Below are positions 27,743 to 37,117 of a stretch of 64,000 bases of DNA, piece after piece. Below the pieces are notes generated by a model. That model was not told the DNA's origin. It saw only the letters and a program-made list of their open reading frames with translations, and ran no database searches. Numbering within the stretch: the stretch's first letter is position 1; every line of letters starts with the position of its first letter. This DNA is from an uncultured Clostridia bacterium. GTDB taxonomy: Bacteria; Bacillota; Clostridia; Christensenellales; UBA1242. The translations under genes were made by a program, and so were the position numbers. The stretch is taken from NCBI GenBank assembly GCA_934777435.1, contig CAKVNK010000001.1:434001-498000 (forward strand), written 5' to 3'.

Positions 27743-28564
27743 TTAACCAAAAATGATGGTCATATAGTAAGTTGCAAGCAATTCGTCACTGGTTGAATCT
27801 GCCCCAGCGACTGCTAAATTAGCCATAAGATTTTTTGCAAAACTTTGTTTATCGCATCTATTGTAATGTTCAATAAACTTGTTGTTTTCAAATGCAAAAT
27901 CACCATTTGGGTTGCCTGTGACTATATAGCCATTGTTAGTGTGGTATTTATTCATCATATAACTTAATGCTGGAAATTCTGTTGTTTGCGGTGTAACGTT
28001 TGATAAACTTGTTTTTATAACGTTTAAATATGCATCAGTTAAAGCAAAACGCACATCAACAGATGCTGTGCTTGCATATTTTGCAGATTCAGAATTCAAG
28101 TATTCCACAAAACCTGCAAAGTTAACAAGATAACTTGAAAACTTAACATAAATATCGTCTGCACCAGCAATGCGGTCAAACCCTGCAACTTCACATTTTA
28201 CTGCATATTCGTCAAGCATATTTACAAGTTTACTGCCTTCACTTTTTAAAGTTGATAATTTTGAATTCACATTGTTGCCAACACTTGTGTTGTTCAAAGT
28301 TAACAAATTAGCGTTTGTGTAATACATTGATGTTTTTAAAAATGAATATGTGCTGTTAAGTTGATTGAACCTTGTGCCGCCAGTGCTTAAAACACGGTTG
28401 ATTTTATATTGCAATTCATATTGCTCCACACTATTATAAAAAGTGTTGACACTTTCAAATGCTGAAACAGATTGTGTTAAGTTTGTGAAAAACAAATAAC
28501 CTGTGCCAGCAGCCGCTGCCAAGCATAAAATCACAATTAAAATTGTTTTAAGTGCCTTTTTCAT
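27743..28564 (-). CDS. Exported or membrane-anchored protein of unknown function
   Basis: 273 residues with an N-terminal hydrophobic segment (MKKALKTILIVILCLAAAAGTGYLFF), then a helical exported domain. In size, composition and spacing of Asn/Ser/Tyr it resembles the following lipoprotein and may be its partner or paralogue. It heads the operon with the lipoprotein and gltX. The promoter is a consensus one placed six bases before the ATG, so the operon mRNA is predicted to start at the A of ATG. Confidence 0.6.
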   Translation of the reverse strand: MKKALKTILIVILCLAAAAGTGYLFFTNLTQSVSAFESVNTFYNSVEQYELQYKINRVLSTGGTRFNQLNSTYSFLKTSMYYTNANLLTLNNTSVGNNVNSKLSTLKSEGSKLVNMLDEYAVKCEVAGFDRIAGADDIYVKFSSYLVNFAGFVEYLNSESAKYASTASVDVRFALTDAYLNVIKTSLSNVTPQTTEFPALSYMMNKYHTNNGYIVTGNPNGDFAFENNKFIEHYNRCDKQSFAKNLMANLAVAGADSTSDELLATYYMTIIFG

Positions 28565-28570
28565 ATTTTA

Positions 28571-28599
28571 ATTATATAATTAAAGCCACCTTATGTCAA
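28571..28599 (-). promoter_or_regulatory. Consensus promoter predicting a leaderless mRNA (operon to gltX)
   Basis: TTGACA (28594-28599), 17-bp spacer, TATAAT (28571-28576), six bases, ATG (28562-28564). This is the cleanest leaderless arrangement in the window: both hexamers are perfect. Confidence 0.85.
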
Positions 28600-28697
28600 A
28601 CATATTTGCAACATAAAGTCCGCTATAAAATTTATAATTCTGCAAAAATTGAATTTTTTTTTAAGTCATTATACCTATTTTAAATTTAAATTTGAAA

Positions 28698-28735
28698 CAA
28701 AAAAAGCCAATCGAGTAAAGTTCCACGATTGACCT
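28698..28735 (-). terminator. Terminator after the small 3-TM gene
   Basis: Minus strand GGTCAATCG...CGATTGGC followed by seven Ts. Confidence 0.75.
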
Positions 28736-28792
28736 TTAAATTTCTGTGTATGCTTTTGTTTTAGCGTGTTGTTCGCCACAAAATAAATCAAA

Positions 28793-29113
28793 CTATTTAA
28801 TAAGTGGGATAATAACACCAACGATAACAACTAACAAGCAAACAATGTATAAAACTTTCCAAACTGCTTGCTTTTTAGCCACATAACGCCAAGCCAAAAC
28901 TGCCACAATGCAAATCATAATTGCAGTTGCAACACCTTGAAGTGCTGCTACAATTTTGAAGTTTACACCACACAATGAAAGTATCATTGAGACAAGATAC
29001 AAAACAGCAACAGCAATAATAACCCAAAGTGAAAATTTATTCAAACTGAAACCACTTGAAGATTTTGTTGAAGTTGATTTTGTGCTTGATTTTGTGTTTT
29101 TCTTTTCTGCCAT
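28793..29113 (-). CDS. Small membrane protein (about three helices)
   Basis: 106 residues: a Ser/Thr/Lys-rich cytosolic N-terminus (about 1-22) and three hydrophobic segments. No family recognised. The low-complexity basic head resembles that of the protein at 24196. AAGGAG precedes the ATG; it is monocistronic with its own terminator. Confidence 0.6.
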   Translation of the reverse strand: MAEKKNTKSSTKSTSTKSSSGFSLNKFSLWVIIAVAVLYLVSMILSLCGVNFKIVAALQGVATAIMICIVAVLAWRYVAKKQAVWKVLYIVCLLVVIVGVIIPLIK

Positions 29114-29277
29114 AAGTTTCTCCTTTTACTGTTTTAATTTTATACTTACAGCAAAGCAAAAGTCAAACATTTAAAAACAAGTTTTTAATGTTGAATTTAA
29201 AACCCCATATAAAACCGCAAAAAACAAAACACGAAAAACAAACGAAAAAAATTTACGAACATTGCAAGCAAAACAAT

Positions 29278-29306
29278 TTGAATTATCTTTGTTTAAATGT
29301 TATAAT
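29278..29306 (+). promoter_or_regulatory. Promoter predicting a leaderless mRNA (SDR gene)
   Basis: TTGAAT (29278-29283), 17-bp spacer, TATAAT (29301-29306), AAAAAT, ATG (29313). Confidence 0.75.
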
Positions 29307-29312
29307 AAAAAT

Positions 29313-30041
29313 ATGAAAAACATATTAATAACAGGTGCCAGCGGTGGCATAGGGATTGAAATTGCAAAAGAGTTGGCTGAAAAAGGCAACCGTTTATTTT
29401 TAGTGTATCATCAAAATGATGTGCCAGTGATTATGCTTAAACAAAATCATGCAAAAGATTGCACTATTGAAATTTTTAAATGTGATTTAACAGATTCTAA
29501 AAGCGTTGATTCTTTGATTGAAACCATTGTAACAATCAACAAAAAAATTGACTGCGTTATCAACTGTGCAGGTGTAAGCACAACAAAGCAAATTCAAGAT
29601 ACAACAAGCAAAGATTTTGACTTTATTTTTAAAAGCAATGTTAAAAGCACTGTAAATGTGATTAAAAGTGCAAGCAAGTCAATGATAAGTGAAAAGTATG
29701 GCAGAATTATCAACATTTCTTCTGTTTGGGGCGTGGTTGGTTCTAGCACTGAAAGCCTTTACTCAGCAACAAAAGGTGCAATCAATTCTCTTACCCTTGC
29801 TTTAGCAAAAGAATTAGGGCCTAGTGGCATAACAGTCAATGCAATTTGCCCAGGCTTTATCAACACAAAAATGAACAGTCAATACAGCAAAGAAGATGTT
29901 GACGCTATCGCTTCTGAAACACCTATGCAACGCATCGGCCAACCTGAAGACGTTGCCGGTTTGGTTAAATTTTTGTTGGGTGATCAAGCATCATTTATCA
30001 CTGGTCAAATCATACGTGTTGACGGTGGTTGGACTTTATAA
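29313..30041 (+). CDS. Short-chain dehydrogenase/reductase, FabG-like
   Basis: Rossmann-fold oxidoreductase of 242 residues: TGASGGIG nucleotide motif at the N-terminus, NCAG, and the catalytic Ser (ISSVWG) and YSATKG (Tyr-x-x-x-Lys), then the PG...T segment. It most resembles 3-oxoacyl-ACP reductase (FabG), but distance from acpP and from any fab cluster leaves the substrate open. The start at 29313 is fixed by the promoter, whose -10 ends six bases upstream; the frame extends to 29262, but that would lie upstream of the transcript. Confidence 0.85.
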   Translation: MKNILITGASGGIGIEIAKELAEKGNRLFLVYHQNDVPVIMLKQNHAKDCTIEIFKCDLTDSKSVDSLIETIVTINKKIDCVINCAGVSTTKQIQDTTSKDFDFIFKSNVKSTVNVIKSASKSMISEKYGRIINISSVWGVVGSSTESLYSATKGAINSLTLALAKELGPSGITVNAICPGFINTKMNSQYSKEDVDAIASETPMQRIGQPEDVAGLVKFLLGDQASFITGQIIRVDGGWTL

Positions 30042-30170
30042 TTTATATCGTCTATCACAATCAATTTCAGAATTTCAGTTTTTTTCATTTTTAATATTGG
30101 CTTTTTTTAAATTTGGCAGTTTACAAATCACAACAAAACACAAAATAACAAACTAAAAAATAACAAAAAG

Positions 30171-30199
30171 AAAAAAGGCAACTTTGCTTGCCTTTTTTG
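30171..30199. terminator. Bidirectional terminator
   Basis: AAAAAAGGCAA-CTTTGC-TTGCCTTTTTT hairpin between the convergent SDR and membrane-protein genes. Confidence 0.85.
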
Positions 30200-30252
30200 T
30201 GCTTTAAAACAGCAACTTTATGTTGCCAAATTCAATTTAAAATTAAATTTAG

Positions 30253-30693
30253 TTAGGCTTTGTCTGCAATCTCTTTGTTTGCTGTTGCATGTTCAACAAC
30301 AGATTCACCAACGCACCAAGTTGCAATCATATAACCAGTTGTGATAAGTGACAATATTGATGTTGACATATATGTTTGCATAAATGCTGGGTCAATACCT
30401 GCTGTTGTTGCATTAAGCAAATATAACAAAATTGTCATAGCCACAGCCATCACGCTTAACACATAAATGATAAAGCCTGAAATGGTTTTTGCTTGATGTG
30501 TGCAAGTGCAAATGATGTCAAAAACAACTGCACCAATAAGCAAGCCCACCCAAGCGTAATATATGATTTTAGCCCAAAGTGGCAAGCCATTAATCACCAC
30601 AGCAAACACAAAAAATGCACCAACACCGATTGCCAAAGTTACCAATGTGTAATACACAATGATTGAAAGCACTTTCTTGTTAAAAACACTCAT
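30253..30693 (-). CDS. Integral membrane protein, four helices, unknown function
   Basis: 146 residues with four hydrophobic segments and a short charged C-terminus. No family recognised. Its ribosome site and spacer (AGGAGGACGT) are identical to those of acpP, an efficient initiation signal. Monocistronic. Confidence 0.6.
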   Translation of the reverse strand: MSVFNKKVLSIIVYYTLVTLAIGVGAFFVFAVVINGLPLWAKIIYYAWVGLLIGAVVFDIICTCTHQAKTISGFIIYVLSVMAVAMTILLYLLNATTAGIDPAFMQTYMSTSILSLITTGYMIATWCVGESVVEHATANKEIADKA

Positions 30694-31043
30694 ACGTCCT
30701 CCTAAGCATATTTTTCTCTAAAATAAAATTTTTATTCATTGATTAAATTTAGAAGAACTTTTACAAAATATAAAATTAAATTTATCACTCAAAATCAACA
30801 AAAAATATTAAAAAATTTAATTTTTTATTGTTTTTTTGCTATTTTTTAACATTTTTATTTATTTTTTTTATTATTTTTTAATTTTTTATTATTTTGAAAA
30901 TATATCAATTTAATTTTATAGCGTTGGCTTTTTTTATTTTTAAAATTTTTTAGCACTAAACAGTAGCAAAAATTTTTGTGTTTACTTGTTTTTAACGTCT
31001 TAAAATTTTTATCTTTTTAAACATAATTTAAACACGTTTAATG
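30694..31043. other. AT-rich intergenic stretch
   Basis: 350 bp, strikingly T-rich on the plus strand (runs of TTTTTATT), between two minus-strand genes. No gene, RNA or GC hairpin seen. Confidence 0.6.
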
Positions 31044-33683
31044 TTATTTTGCTTTTTGATTGTGTGGTTGTTTGATATATTTTTGTGACTGTCTTTTTTC
31101 TGCCTTTAAAGATAAAATTGTTTTTATCAATTCACATGCTGGAATAATGATTATTGAAGCAATAGCAACAACCAACCATTGCGAGAAATTTAAAAATTCC
31201 AAACCAAACATTTTATACATAAACGGCAAGCACGCCACTGATAAATTTATCAACATTGTTAGCACAAAACAGAAATTAAACACCTTGTTATCCAACAAAT
31301 TTTTGTGGCGAAGATTATTGTTTGTTTTGCAGTTTATGCTATGCAAGGTTTGCATAAAGATAATGGTGAAGAAAACCATTGTGCTAGCAACATTTGGTGA
31401 ATAACAGAATATGCCAATCACAAACACCAACATAACGATTGCTGTTTGCAAAATCGATTGATAAATTATTGCCCCACCAACCTTGCCACCAAACAGCCCA
31501 GCACGTTTATCTCGTGGTGGTGAAAGCATAACTTCTGGTTCAACATTTTCCATACCTAAAGCAAACGCAGGCAGGCTATCCGTAACCAAATTTATAAACA
31601 ACATTTGTGCGGGCAGTAAGAAAGTGAATTGTGGAAAAATCATAAGTGCAAGCAACATACCAAACACTTCCACGCAGTTGGTTGAAATCAAAAACTGCAA
31701 TGCTTTTTGTATGTTGCTATAAACTTTTCTACCTTCTTCCACTGCTACAACTATTGATGCAAAGTTATCGTCAGTCACAACCATATCTGCCACATTTTTA
31801 ACCACATCTGTGCCAGACTTACCCATACCAACGCCAATATCGGCAATTTTTAAACTAGGTGCATCGTTTACACCATCGCCTGTCATTGCCACAATTTTTT
31901 GTGTGGACTTAAATGCTTGAACAATTCGCACTTTATGTTCTGGGCTAACACGTGCAAAAACACAATATCTATTGCACGTTTTAACAAGTTCTTTATCGGT
32001 CAATTTATCAAGTTCGCCACCGGTTATCACTTGATTTAGATTGTTAGCAATTCCAAGTTGTTTTGCAATGGCAAAGGCGGTGCGTTTATGGTCGCCAGTT
32101 ATCATCACTGGCTTTAACCCTGCTTTAAAACATTTTTCAATGCTGGCTTTAACTTCTGGGCGGGGATTATCCATTAAACCACACAACCCCAAAAACACAA
32201 GGTCTGATTCCATATCCATATTAGGATTAAACACATCAAACAGTTTAAAAGCAAATGCCATAACACGATAAGCCTTGTCTGTCATGGTGTCGTTTGCTTG
32301 TTGCAATTTTTGTTTTTGAGTGTCTGTTAGTGGCACAACTTTACCATCAAGCATTATGTGTGAACAACGATTTAGCACCACTTCTGGCGCACCTTTCACA
32401 TAACTTTTAAGCCCATTTTCGTTAACAATAACACTCATCATTTTGCGGTTAGAGTTAAAAGGTATTTCATGCACAATTTTCATTTTTTTGTGATTTGTTT
32501 GCCCCAGTGCATATTCCAATATTGCAGTTTCTGTTGGCTCACCTTCCACTTTTCCGCCTTGCTGTTTTGCATTGTTGCAATTTATCATACAATCAAGCAT
32601 TTCAGCAAAGGCTTGACCAGTTTTTAAGTTTGTTTGGTTGTCAACATAAGTTTCAACCACTTGCATTTTATTCATTGTTAGTGTGCCAGTTTTATCAGAA
32701 CATATAATTTCACAACTGCCCAACGTTTCAACTGCATTAAGGTGTTTTATAATACATTTGCGTTTGGCAAGTTGTTGCACACCAAGGGCTAAAATGATTG
32801 TGATAACCGCTGGCAAACTTTCTGGAATAGCCGCCACCGCAAGGGATACCGAAGTCATAATAGCGTTTAATGCACCATGCCCAGCCACTAATTCAAACGC
32901 CAAAATTACAGCACACACAGCAAGCACTGTCCATGTGATAATCTTGCCTATTTTATTGATTGATTTTTGAAGTGGTGTGATTTCTTTTTTTGTGTTAAAA
33001 AGTATGTTTGCAATTTTGCCAATTTCGGTGTTGTTTGCTGTTGCTGTGACCACACCCAACGCCTTGCCACGCACAATCATACTACCTGAATAAACCATAT
33101 TTTTTCTTTCTGCAAGTGGTGTGGAATCTAAAAGCACCAAATTTGCATTTTTTTCAACTGGCACACTTTCACCTGTAAGTGAACTTTCATCACACGCCAA
33201 ATTGTTGGCATCAATCAGACGTATATCTGCCTGTGCTATATTGCCGGCTTCAAGTTCCACCACATCACCAGGCACTAAAAGGCTACTGTCCACATTGATT
33301 GTAACCCCACCACGCAACACTTTAACTGTGGTTTTGCAATATTTTTGTAAATCATCAATACACGCTTGGGCTTTACTTTCTTGAAAAACACCTATCAAGG
33401 CGTTCATTATAACAATAAAAAGAATAACAAACCCTTCAAACAAATCGCTATACTGTTTATGCACCAGCGCTATGGTTATTGACACCACCGCAGACGCAAG
33501 CAAAATAGCAACCATAATGTTCAAAAATTGTTTAAAAAAACATTTGATAAAAGATTGTTTTTTAGCCTTTTTTAACTCATTTTTACCGCAAGTTTTTAAC
33601 AGCTCGTCCGCTTGCTTTGGACTCAACCCTTTTGTTGTTGTATTTAGTGTTTTTAACACTTGTTCAATGGTTTGTCTATACAT
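31044..33683 (-). CDS. P-type ATPase, Ca2+-type (P2)
   Basis: An 879-residue cation-exporting ATPase. Visible: N-terminal cation-ATPase domain, CDESSLTGESVPV (TGES actuator), AAIPESLPAVITI in M4 (the PEGL-like ion site of P2 pumps), ICSDKTGTLTMNKM (phosphorylated Asp about 331), MITGDH, MTGDGVNDAP and six C-terminal helices. The closest known class is the SERCA/PMCA-like calcium exporters of Bacillota. The start has TATAAT five bases upstream and no Shine-Dalgarno. Ion specificity is inferred. Confidence 0.9.
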   Translation of the reverse strand: MYRQTIEQVLKTLNTTTKGLSPKQADELLKTCGKNELKKAKKQSFIKCFFKQFLNIMVAILLASAVVSITIALVHKQYSDLFEGFVILFIVIMNALIGVFQESKAQACIDDLQKYCKTTVKVLRGGVTINVDSSLLVPGDVVELEAGNIAQADIRLIDANNLACDESSLTGESVPVEKNANLVLLDSTPLAERKNMVYSGSMIVRGKALGVVTATANNTEIGKIANILFNTKKEITPLQKSINKIGKIITWTVLAVCAVILAFELVAGHGALNAIMTSVSLAVAAIPESLPAVITIILALGVQQLAKRKCIIKHLNAVETLGSCEIICSDKTGTLTMNKMQVVETYVDNQTNLKTGQAFAEMLDCMINCNNAKQQGGKVEGEPTETAILEYALGQTNHKKMKIVHEIPFNSNRKMMSVIVNENGLKSYVKGAPEVVLNRCSHIMLDGKVVPLTDTQKQKLQQANDTMTDKAYRVMAFAFKLFDVFNPNMDMESDLVFLGLCGLMDNPRPEVKASIEKCFKAGLKPVMITGDHKRTAFAIAKQLGIANNLNQVITGGELDKLTDKELVKTCNRYCVFARVSPEHKVRIVQAFKSTQKIVAMTGDGVNDAPSLKIADIGVGMGKSGTDVVKNVADMVVTDDNFASIVVAVEEGRKVYSNIQKALQFLISTNCVEVFGMLLALMIFPQFTFLLPAQMLFINLVTDSLPAFALGMENVEPEVMLSPPRDKRAGLFGGKVGGAIIYQSILQTAIVMLVFVIGIFCYSPNVASTMVFFTIIFMQTLHSINCKTNNNLRHKNLLDNKVFNFCFVLTMLINLSVACLPFMYKMFGLEFLNFSQWLVVAIASIIIIPACELIKTILSLKAEKRQSQKYIKQPHNQKAK

Positions 33684-33688
33684 ATATT

Positions 33689-33694
33689 ATTATA
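33689..33694 (-). promoter_or_regulatory. -10 box five bases before the P-ATPase ATG
   Basis: TATAAT, AATAT, ATG; the -35 is weak. Another likely leaderless start. Confidence 0.5.
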
Positions 33695-33868
33695 CTATTG
33701 CTGTGATTTTGCCTTTATGATAAGCAGTTGCAGTTAGCAACATTAAACACACTCAAAATTTGCATTAAACGGCACAAAAGTAAAATTTATGATTTAATTT
33801 ACAAATCTAGATAAATGTTTTAAAGAATTCTCACTATTAATTGAAAAATTATTTTATCTATGCTAAAA

Positions 33869-33874
33869 TATAAT
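33869..33874 (+). promoter_or_regulatory. -10 box six bases before the rel ATG
   Basis: TATAAT (33869-33874), ACTAAT, ATG (33881). The upstream in-frame ATG at 33860 lies ahead of this -10 and cannot be transcribed from it. The -35 is poor. Confidence 0.6.
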
Positions 33875-33880
33875 ACTAAT

Positions 33881-35710
33881 ATGGAACTGAACGAAATTAA
33901 AAAATTAATACCAGAGAATTTAGTAGCACAATCTAACACTTTGCTTTCTGTTTTGGAAGAAATGGGGCTTAGCGAAACAATCAAATGCGAAGGGCTACTT
34001 CACTTTTTAATCATCAACAATGTTTTACCACTTGAAAAGGCGGAGCAAGATTATCCAGAAGCCTCACAAACTTTAAACATTTTAGACAAACTTGAAAAAA
34101 TTAAAATCACAAATGCAGCAGAGGAAGCAGAAAACATAAGAAAAATGTTCTTTGCTATCACCAAAGATATTCGTATTATCATGTTTAAAATTGGTCTTAT
34201 TGTCACAAAACTCCGTCATCAAAACGATTTCAGTGAAGATGAAAGGCAAGAAATTGCAAAAGCAATCTTCTTGATGTATGCACCACTTGCAGCACGTCTT
34301 GGTATGTCCAACTTTAAAACCGAACTTGAAAATGGTGCGTTTTTAATTGCTGAACCTAAAAAATATCTTGAAATTCAAGTTGATGTGGATAAACGTTTCC
34401 ACAGGCGTCAACCGATTGTTGAAAGATTGAAGGAATTGACCAAAAAGTGTATGGAAGAATTGGGTATTGACGGCAAAGTGATGGGCAGAAAAAAGCACAT
34501 TTACTCAATTTATAAGAAATTGCAAGACCACACAATGGACCAGATTTACGACCTTATTGCCGTGCGTGCCATTGTTAACACAGTTGCCGAGTGCTATGCT
34601 TTGCTTGGAAGATTACACAGTGAAGTTGAACCTATCCCAGGCAGATTTAAAGATTATATTGCAATACCAAAACCAAACGGTTATCAATCTTTGCATACCA
34701 CAGTGAAATTTGAAGGCTTCCCTGTTGAAATTCAAATCAGAACAAAAGAGATGCACCAATACGCAGAATACGGTATTGCTGCACACTGGCTTTACAAAGA
34801 AAAACGCAATCATCAAGATAGTTTAGATGTGCGTTTGGCTTGGTTAAGGCAAATGATGGAAAATGAAAATATCAGCATTGAAGAATTGGCAAATTCACTT
34901 AACCAAGATATTTACAACAATGAAATATTTGTTCAAACACCACGTGGCAAAGTTGTGTATTTACCTGCGGGGTCAACCCCACTTGATTTTGCTTACAATA
35001 TCCACAGTGAAATTGGAAACAGATGTGTTGGTGCAAAAGTTAACGACAAAATGGTGCCTATTACCAGCAGTTTAAATAATGGTGATGTGGTTGAAATTAT
35101 CACCAACCCAAATTCAAAAGGTCCTTCAAGAGATTGGCTTAAAATCTGCAAAACAAGTGAAGCACGCAAAAAGATTAATGAATTCTTTAAGCGTAACATG
35201 AAAGATGAAAATGTTAAACTTGGCAAGTCAATGCTTGAAAACGCAATCAAAGAAAAGGGCTACGCTGTTAACAAACTTATCAACACTGATGCAATGCAAG
35301 AAATTGTTGATTATTATAATGTTGCAGATATTGATGAATTTTATGCCCTTATCGGCACAAACGCAATCAAACCTATTGCCATCGCAAACAAGTTGGCACT
35401 TGCCTTCCAAAAACAATTTAAAGCCGAACAGGAAAAGATTATCGACCACAACACAATTTCACTTGCAACCCCACAAGAAAATCAAGTTGCATTGAAAGGG
35501 CTTAACAATATTTTGATGAAATTTGCAGGCTGTTGTAAACCTATGTATGGCGATGATATTATTGGCTTTGTATCAACTGGACGTGGTGTTATCATCCACC
35601 GTAAACAATGCCCAAATGTTGTATGCTTTGATGAAGGGCGTTTGATTGATGCAAGTTGGAAACCTATTGTAGAAAAACCTAAAAAGAAATCCACAAAAAA
35701 TAAAAAATAA
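33881..35710 (+). CDS. RelA/SpoT-family (p)ppGpp synthetase, hydrolase site degenerate
   Basis: Long RSH protein of the stringent response. The synthetase domain (about 200-320) is intact: RKKHIYSIYKKL, YDLIAVRAIV, PGRFKDYIAIPKPNGYQSLHT, EIQIRTKEMHQYAEYGIAAHW. A TGS domain follows (FVQTPRGKVVYLPAGSTPLDFAY, about 365-425), then a zinc-finger-like segment (FAGCCKPMYGDDIIGF, about 550). The HD hydrolase region lacks the HD and ED pair, and the usual LADRLHNMR reads IGLIVTKLR, so the hydrolase should be dead. The protein stops after the zinc finger, without the final ACT domain (610 against about 730 residues). Confidence 0.88.
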   Translation: MELNEIKKLIPENLVAQSNTLLSVLEEMGLSETIKCEGLLHFLIINNVLPLEKAEQDYPEASQTLNILDKLEKIKITNAAEEAENIRKMFFAITKDIRIIMFKIGLIVTKLRHQNDFSEDERQEIAKAIFLMYAPLAARLGMSNFKTELENGAFLIAEPKKYLEIQVDVDKRFHRRQPIVERLKELTKKCMEELGIDGKVMGRKKHIYSIYKKLQDHTMDQIYDLIAVRAIVNTVAECYALLGRLHSEVEPIPGRFKDYIAIPKPNGYQSLHTTVKFEGFPVEIQIRTKEMHQYAEYGIAAHWLYKEKRNHQDSLDVRLAWLRQMMENENISIEELANSLNQDIYNNEIFVQTPRGKVVYLPAGSTPLDFAYNIHSEIGNRCVGAKVNDKMVPITSSLNNGDVVEIITNPNSKGPSRDWLKICKTSEARKKINEFFKRNMKDENVKLGKSMLENAIKEKGYAVNKLINTDAMQEIVDYYNVADIDEFYALIGTNAIKPIAIANKLALAFQKQFKAEQEKIIDHNTISLATPQENQVALKGLNNILMKFAGCCKPMYGDDIIGFVSTGRGVIIHRKQCPNVVCFDEGRLIDASWKPIVEKPKKKSTKNKK

Positions 35711-35904
35711 AATTTAATTACTAAATCAGAAAAATAAAATTTAATCAAAAAAATATTAAAAATAATAAAAATATATTAAAATTGGGTTAAAAATATAAAT
35801 ATTTAATTAATTTTAAAATAAAAAATATTTATTTTTGTTAAATTCAAATAAATTTTATTTTTATCTTTTAATCTTCACTATTGAACATAATAAAAAATTC
35901 CACA

Positions 35905-36813
35905 TTAAATATAGTGAAATTTTTCTTTATCTATAACAAGGCTTAATGGTATATCTAAAATTGTGTATGCTCCATATTTTTGTTGTTTGGATAGATACAT
36001 CAATGTAGGTGCAAACGCAACCAAAACACGGGCTGTAAATTCTGGATTAGACTTTAAGTTAAGTTCAAATTTCATTTCACAATTCGGTGCAATCACAACA
36101 CCTTTATGATGAAAAGTTTTTAACTCGTCAAGTTGTTGTTGACTTACAAATTTTACAGTTGTTTTATACCCAACAAAATAATCTGGCATATTTATTATTT
36201 GTCTTTTTATCTGTTGCTGGAATTGTGGTTCACAAACCACATAACATAGACGTTTATGTAATTGTGTGGTATCGGCTAGTTCCATGCCTTGCTCAATTAT
36301 TTTTATAGCATTTTTGTTTGGTATGGTGAATTGCAAAGCATCTTTAACATTTTTAATGCTTTTAACCGCTTGTGTATGCCCTTGACTTAACCCTTTACCC
36401 CAAAATGTGTGGTAGTTAACATTTAACGAACCAAAAATAGCACGCATCAGGCTGAATATTCCTGGGTCCCAACCCAAAGCACACAAACAGACCTTTTGAT
36501 TTTGTTTTGCAATTTCTGCTCGCTTTTCTATATAAGGTTTTATGCGATTGTGATTATCATAACAATCAATAGTGTTAAAATCTTTTGCAAGGCTGAACGC
36601 TACCTGTTCTAAATCAGTTTGCGAACCAACACATAAAAACATAATATCAATTTTACCTTTGTAATTTGCTATTTCTTCATATGATACACAACCGGCAATT
36701 TTACGGCGTGAAAATGTTGCAACCAATTTAAAATTTTTGTTTGCTTCTATCTGCTGTTTTAACTGTTTACCTATATTGCCAAAACCAACAATACCAACTT
36801 TTATTTTTTGCAT
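35905..36813 (-). CDS. ddh: meso-Diaminopimelate dehydrogenase
   Basis: NADP-dependent enzyme making meso-DAP for lysine and peptidoglycan in one step from tetrahydrodipicolinate. KVGIVGFGNIGKQL is the nucleotide-binding loop; ALGWDPGIFSLMRAIFG and HTFWGKGLSQGHTQAVKSI are distinctive of Ddh, as is DALQFTIPNKNAI. Length (302 residues from MQKIKVG) is slightly below the usual 320. I start at the second Met because the extension (to 36852) is not homologous and lacks a ribosome site. Confidence 0.85.
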   Translation of the reverse strand: MQKIKVGIVGFGNIGKQLKQQIEANKNFKLVATFSRRKIAGCVSYEEIANYKGKIDIMFLCVGSQTDLEQVAFSLAKDFNTIDCYDNHNRIKPYIEKRAEIAKQNQKVCLCALGWDPGIFSLMRAIFGSLNVNYHTFWGKGLSQGHTQAVKSIKNVKDALQFTIPNKNAIKIIEQGMELADTTQLHKRLCYVVCEPQFQQQIKRQIINMPDYFVGYKTTVKFVSQQQLDELKTFHHKGVVIAPNCEMKFELNLKSNPEFTARVLVAFAPTLMYLSKQQKYGAYTILDIPLSLVIDKEKFHYI

Positions 36814-37082
36814 AATTTGTTTTATGCAATCAGTTGTTAAAAAGTTAAACATTTAAAATACTTTATGAATTAAAAATTTTTATCATTAAAGTAAGTTTTG
36901 ATAAAAAATATTAAAAATAAATTAATTTAATTGAAGAAATATAATTTTTAATATTATTTTGATAATTTTTTATTATTTTTTTTCAATTTATTTTTTATTT
37001 ACGTTTTAATTATTTTTATTTTAGTTTCAAAGTTTCACTTTTATTTTATTTTTGAATAATCACAAACCTATCAAACGTAAAT
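36814..37082. other. AT-rich divergent intergenic region
   Basis: Nearly pure A/T between divergent ddh and the YigZ-like gene. A CATAAA about seven bases before the ddh ATG may be a -10. No other feature seen. Confidence 0.5.
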
Positions 37083-37111
37083 TTGTTTTTTATGTTCAAT
37101 TTTGATATAAT
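37083..37111 (+). promoter_or_regulatory. Promoter predicting a leaderless mRNA (YigZ-like gene)
   Basis: TTGTTT (37083-37088), 17-bp spacer, TATAAT (37106-37111), AAAATT, ATG (37118). Confidence 0.7.
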
Positions 37112-37117
37112 AAAATT

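Noticed and set aside
30694..31043. Very AT-rich stretches (also 6241-6515 and 36814-37082) as candidate replication origin or unwinding elements.
   Set aside because: No DnaA-box cluster and no dnaA, dnaN or rep gene nearby; they appear to be ordinary AT-rich spacers.
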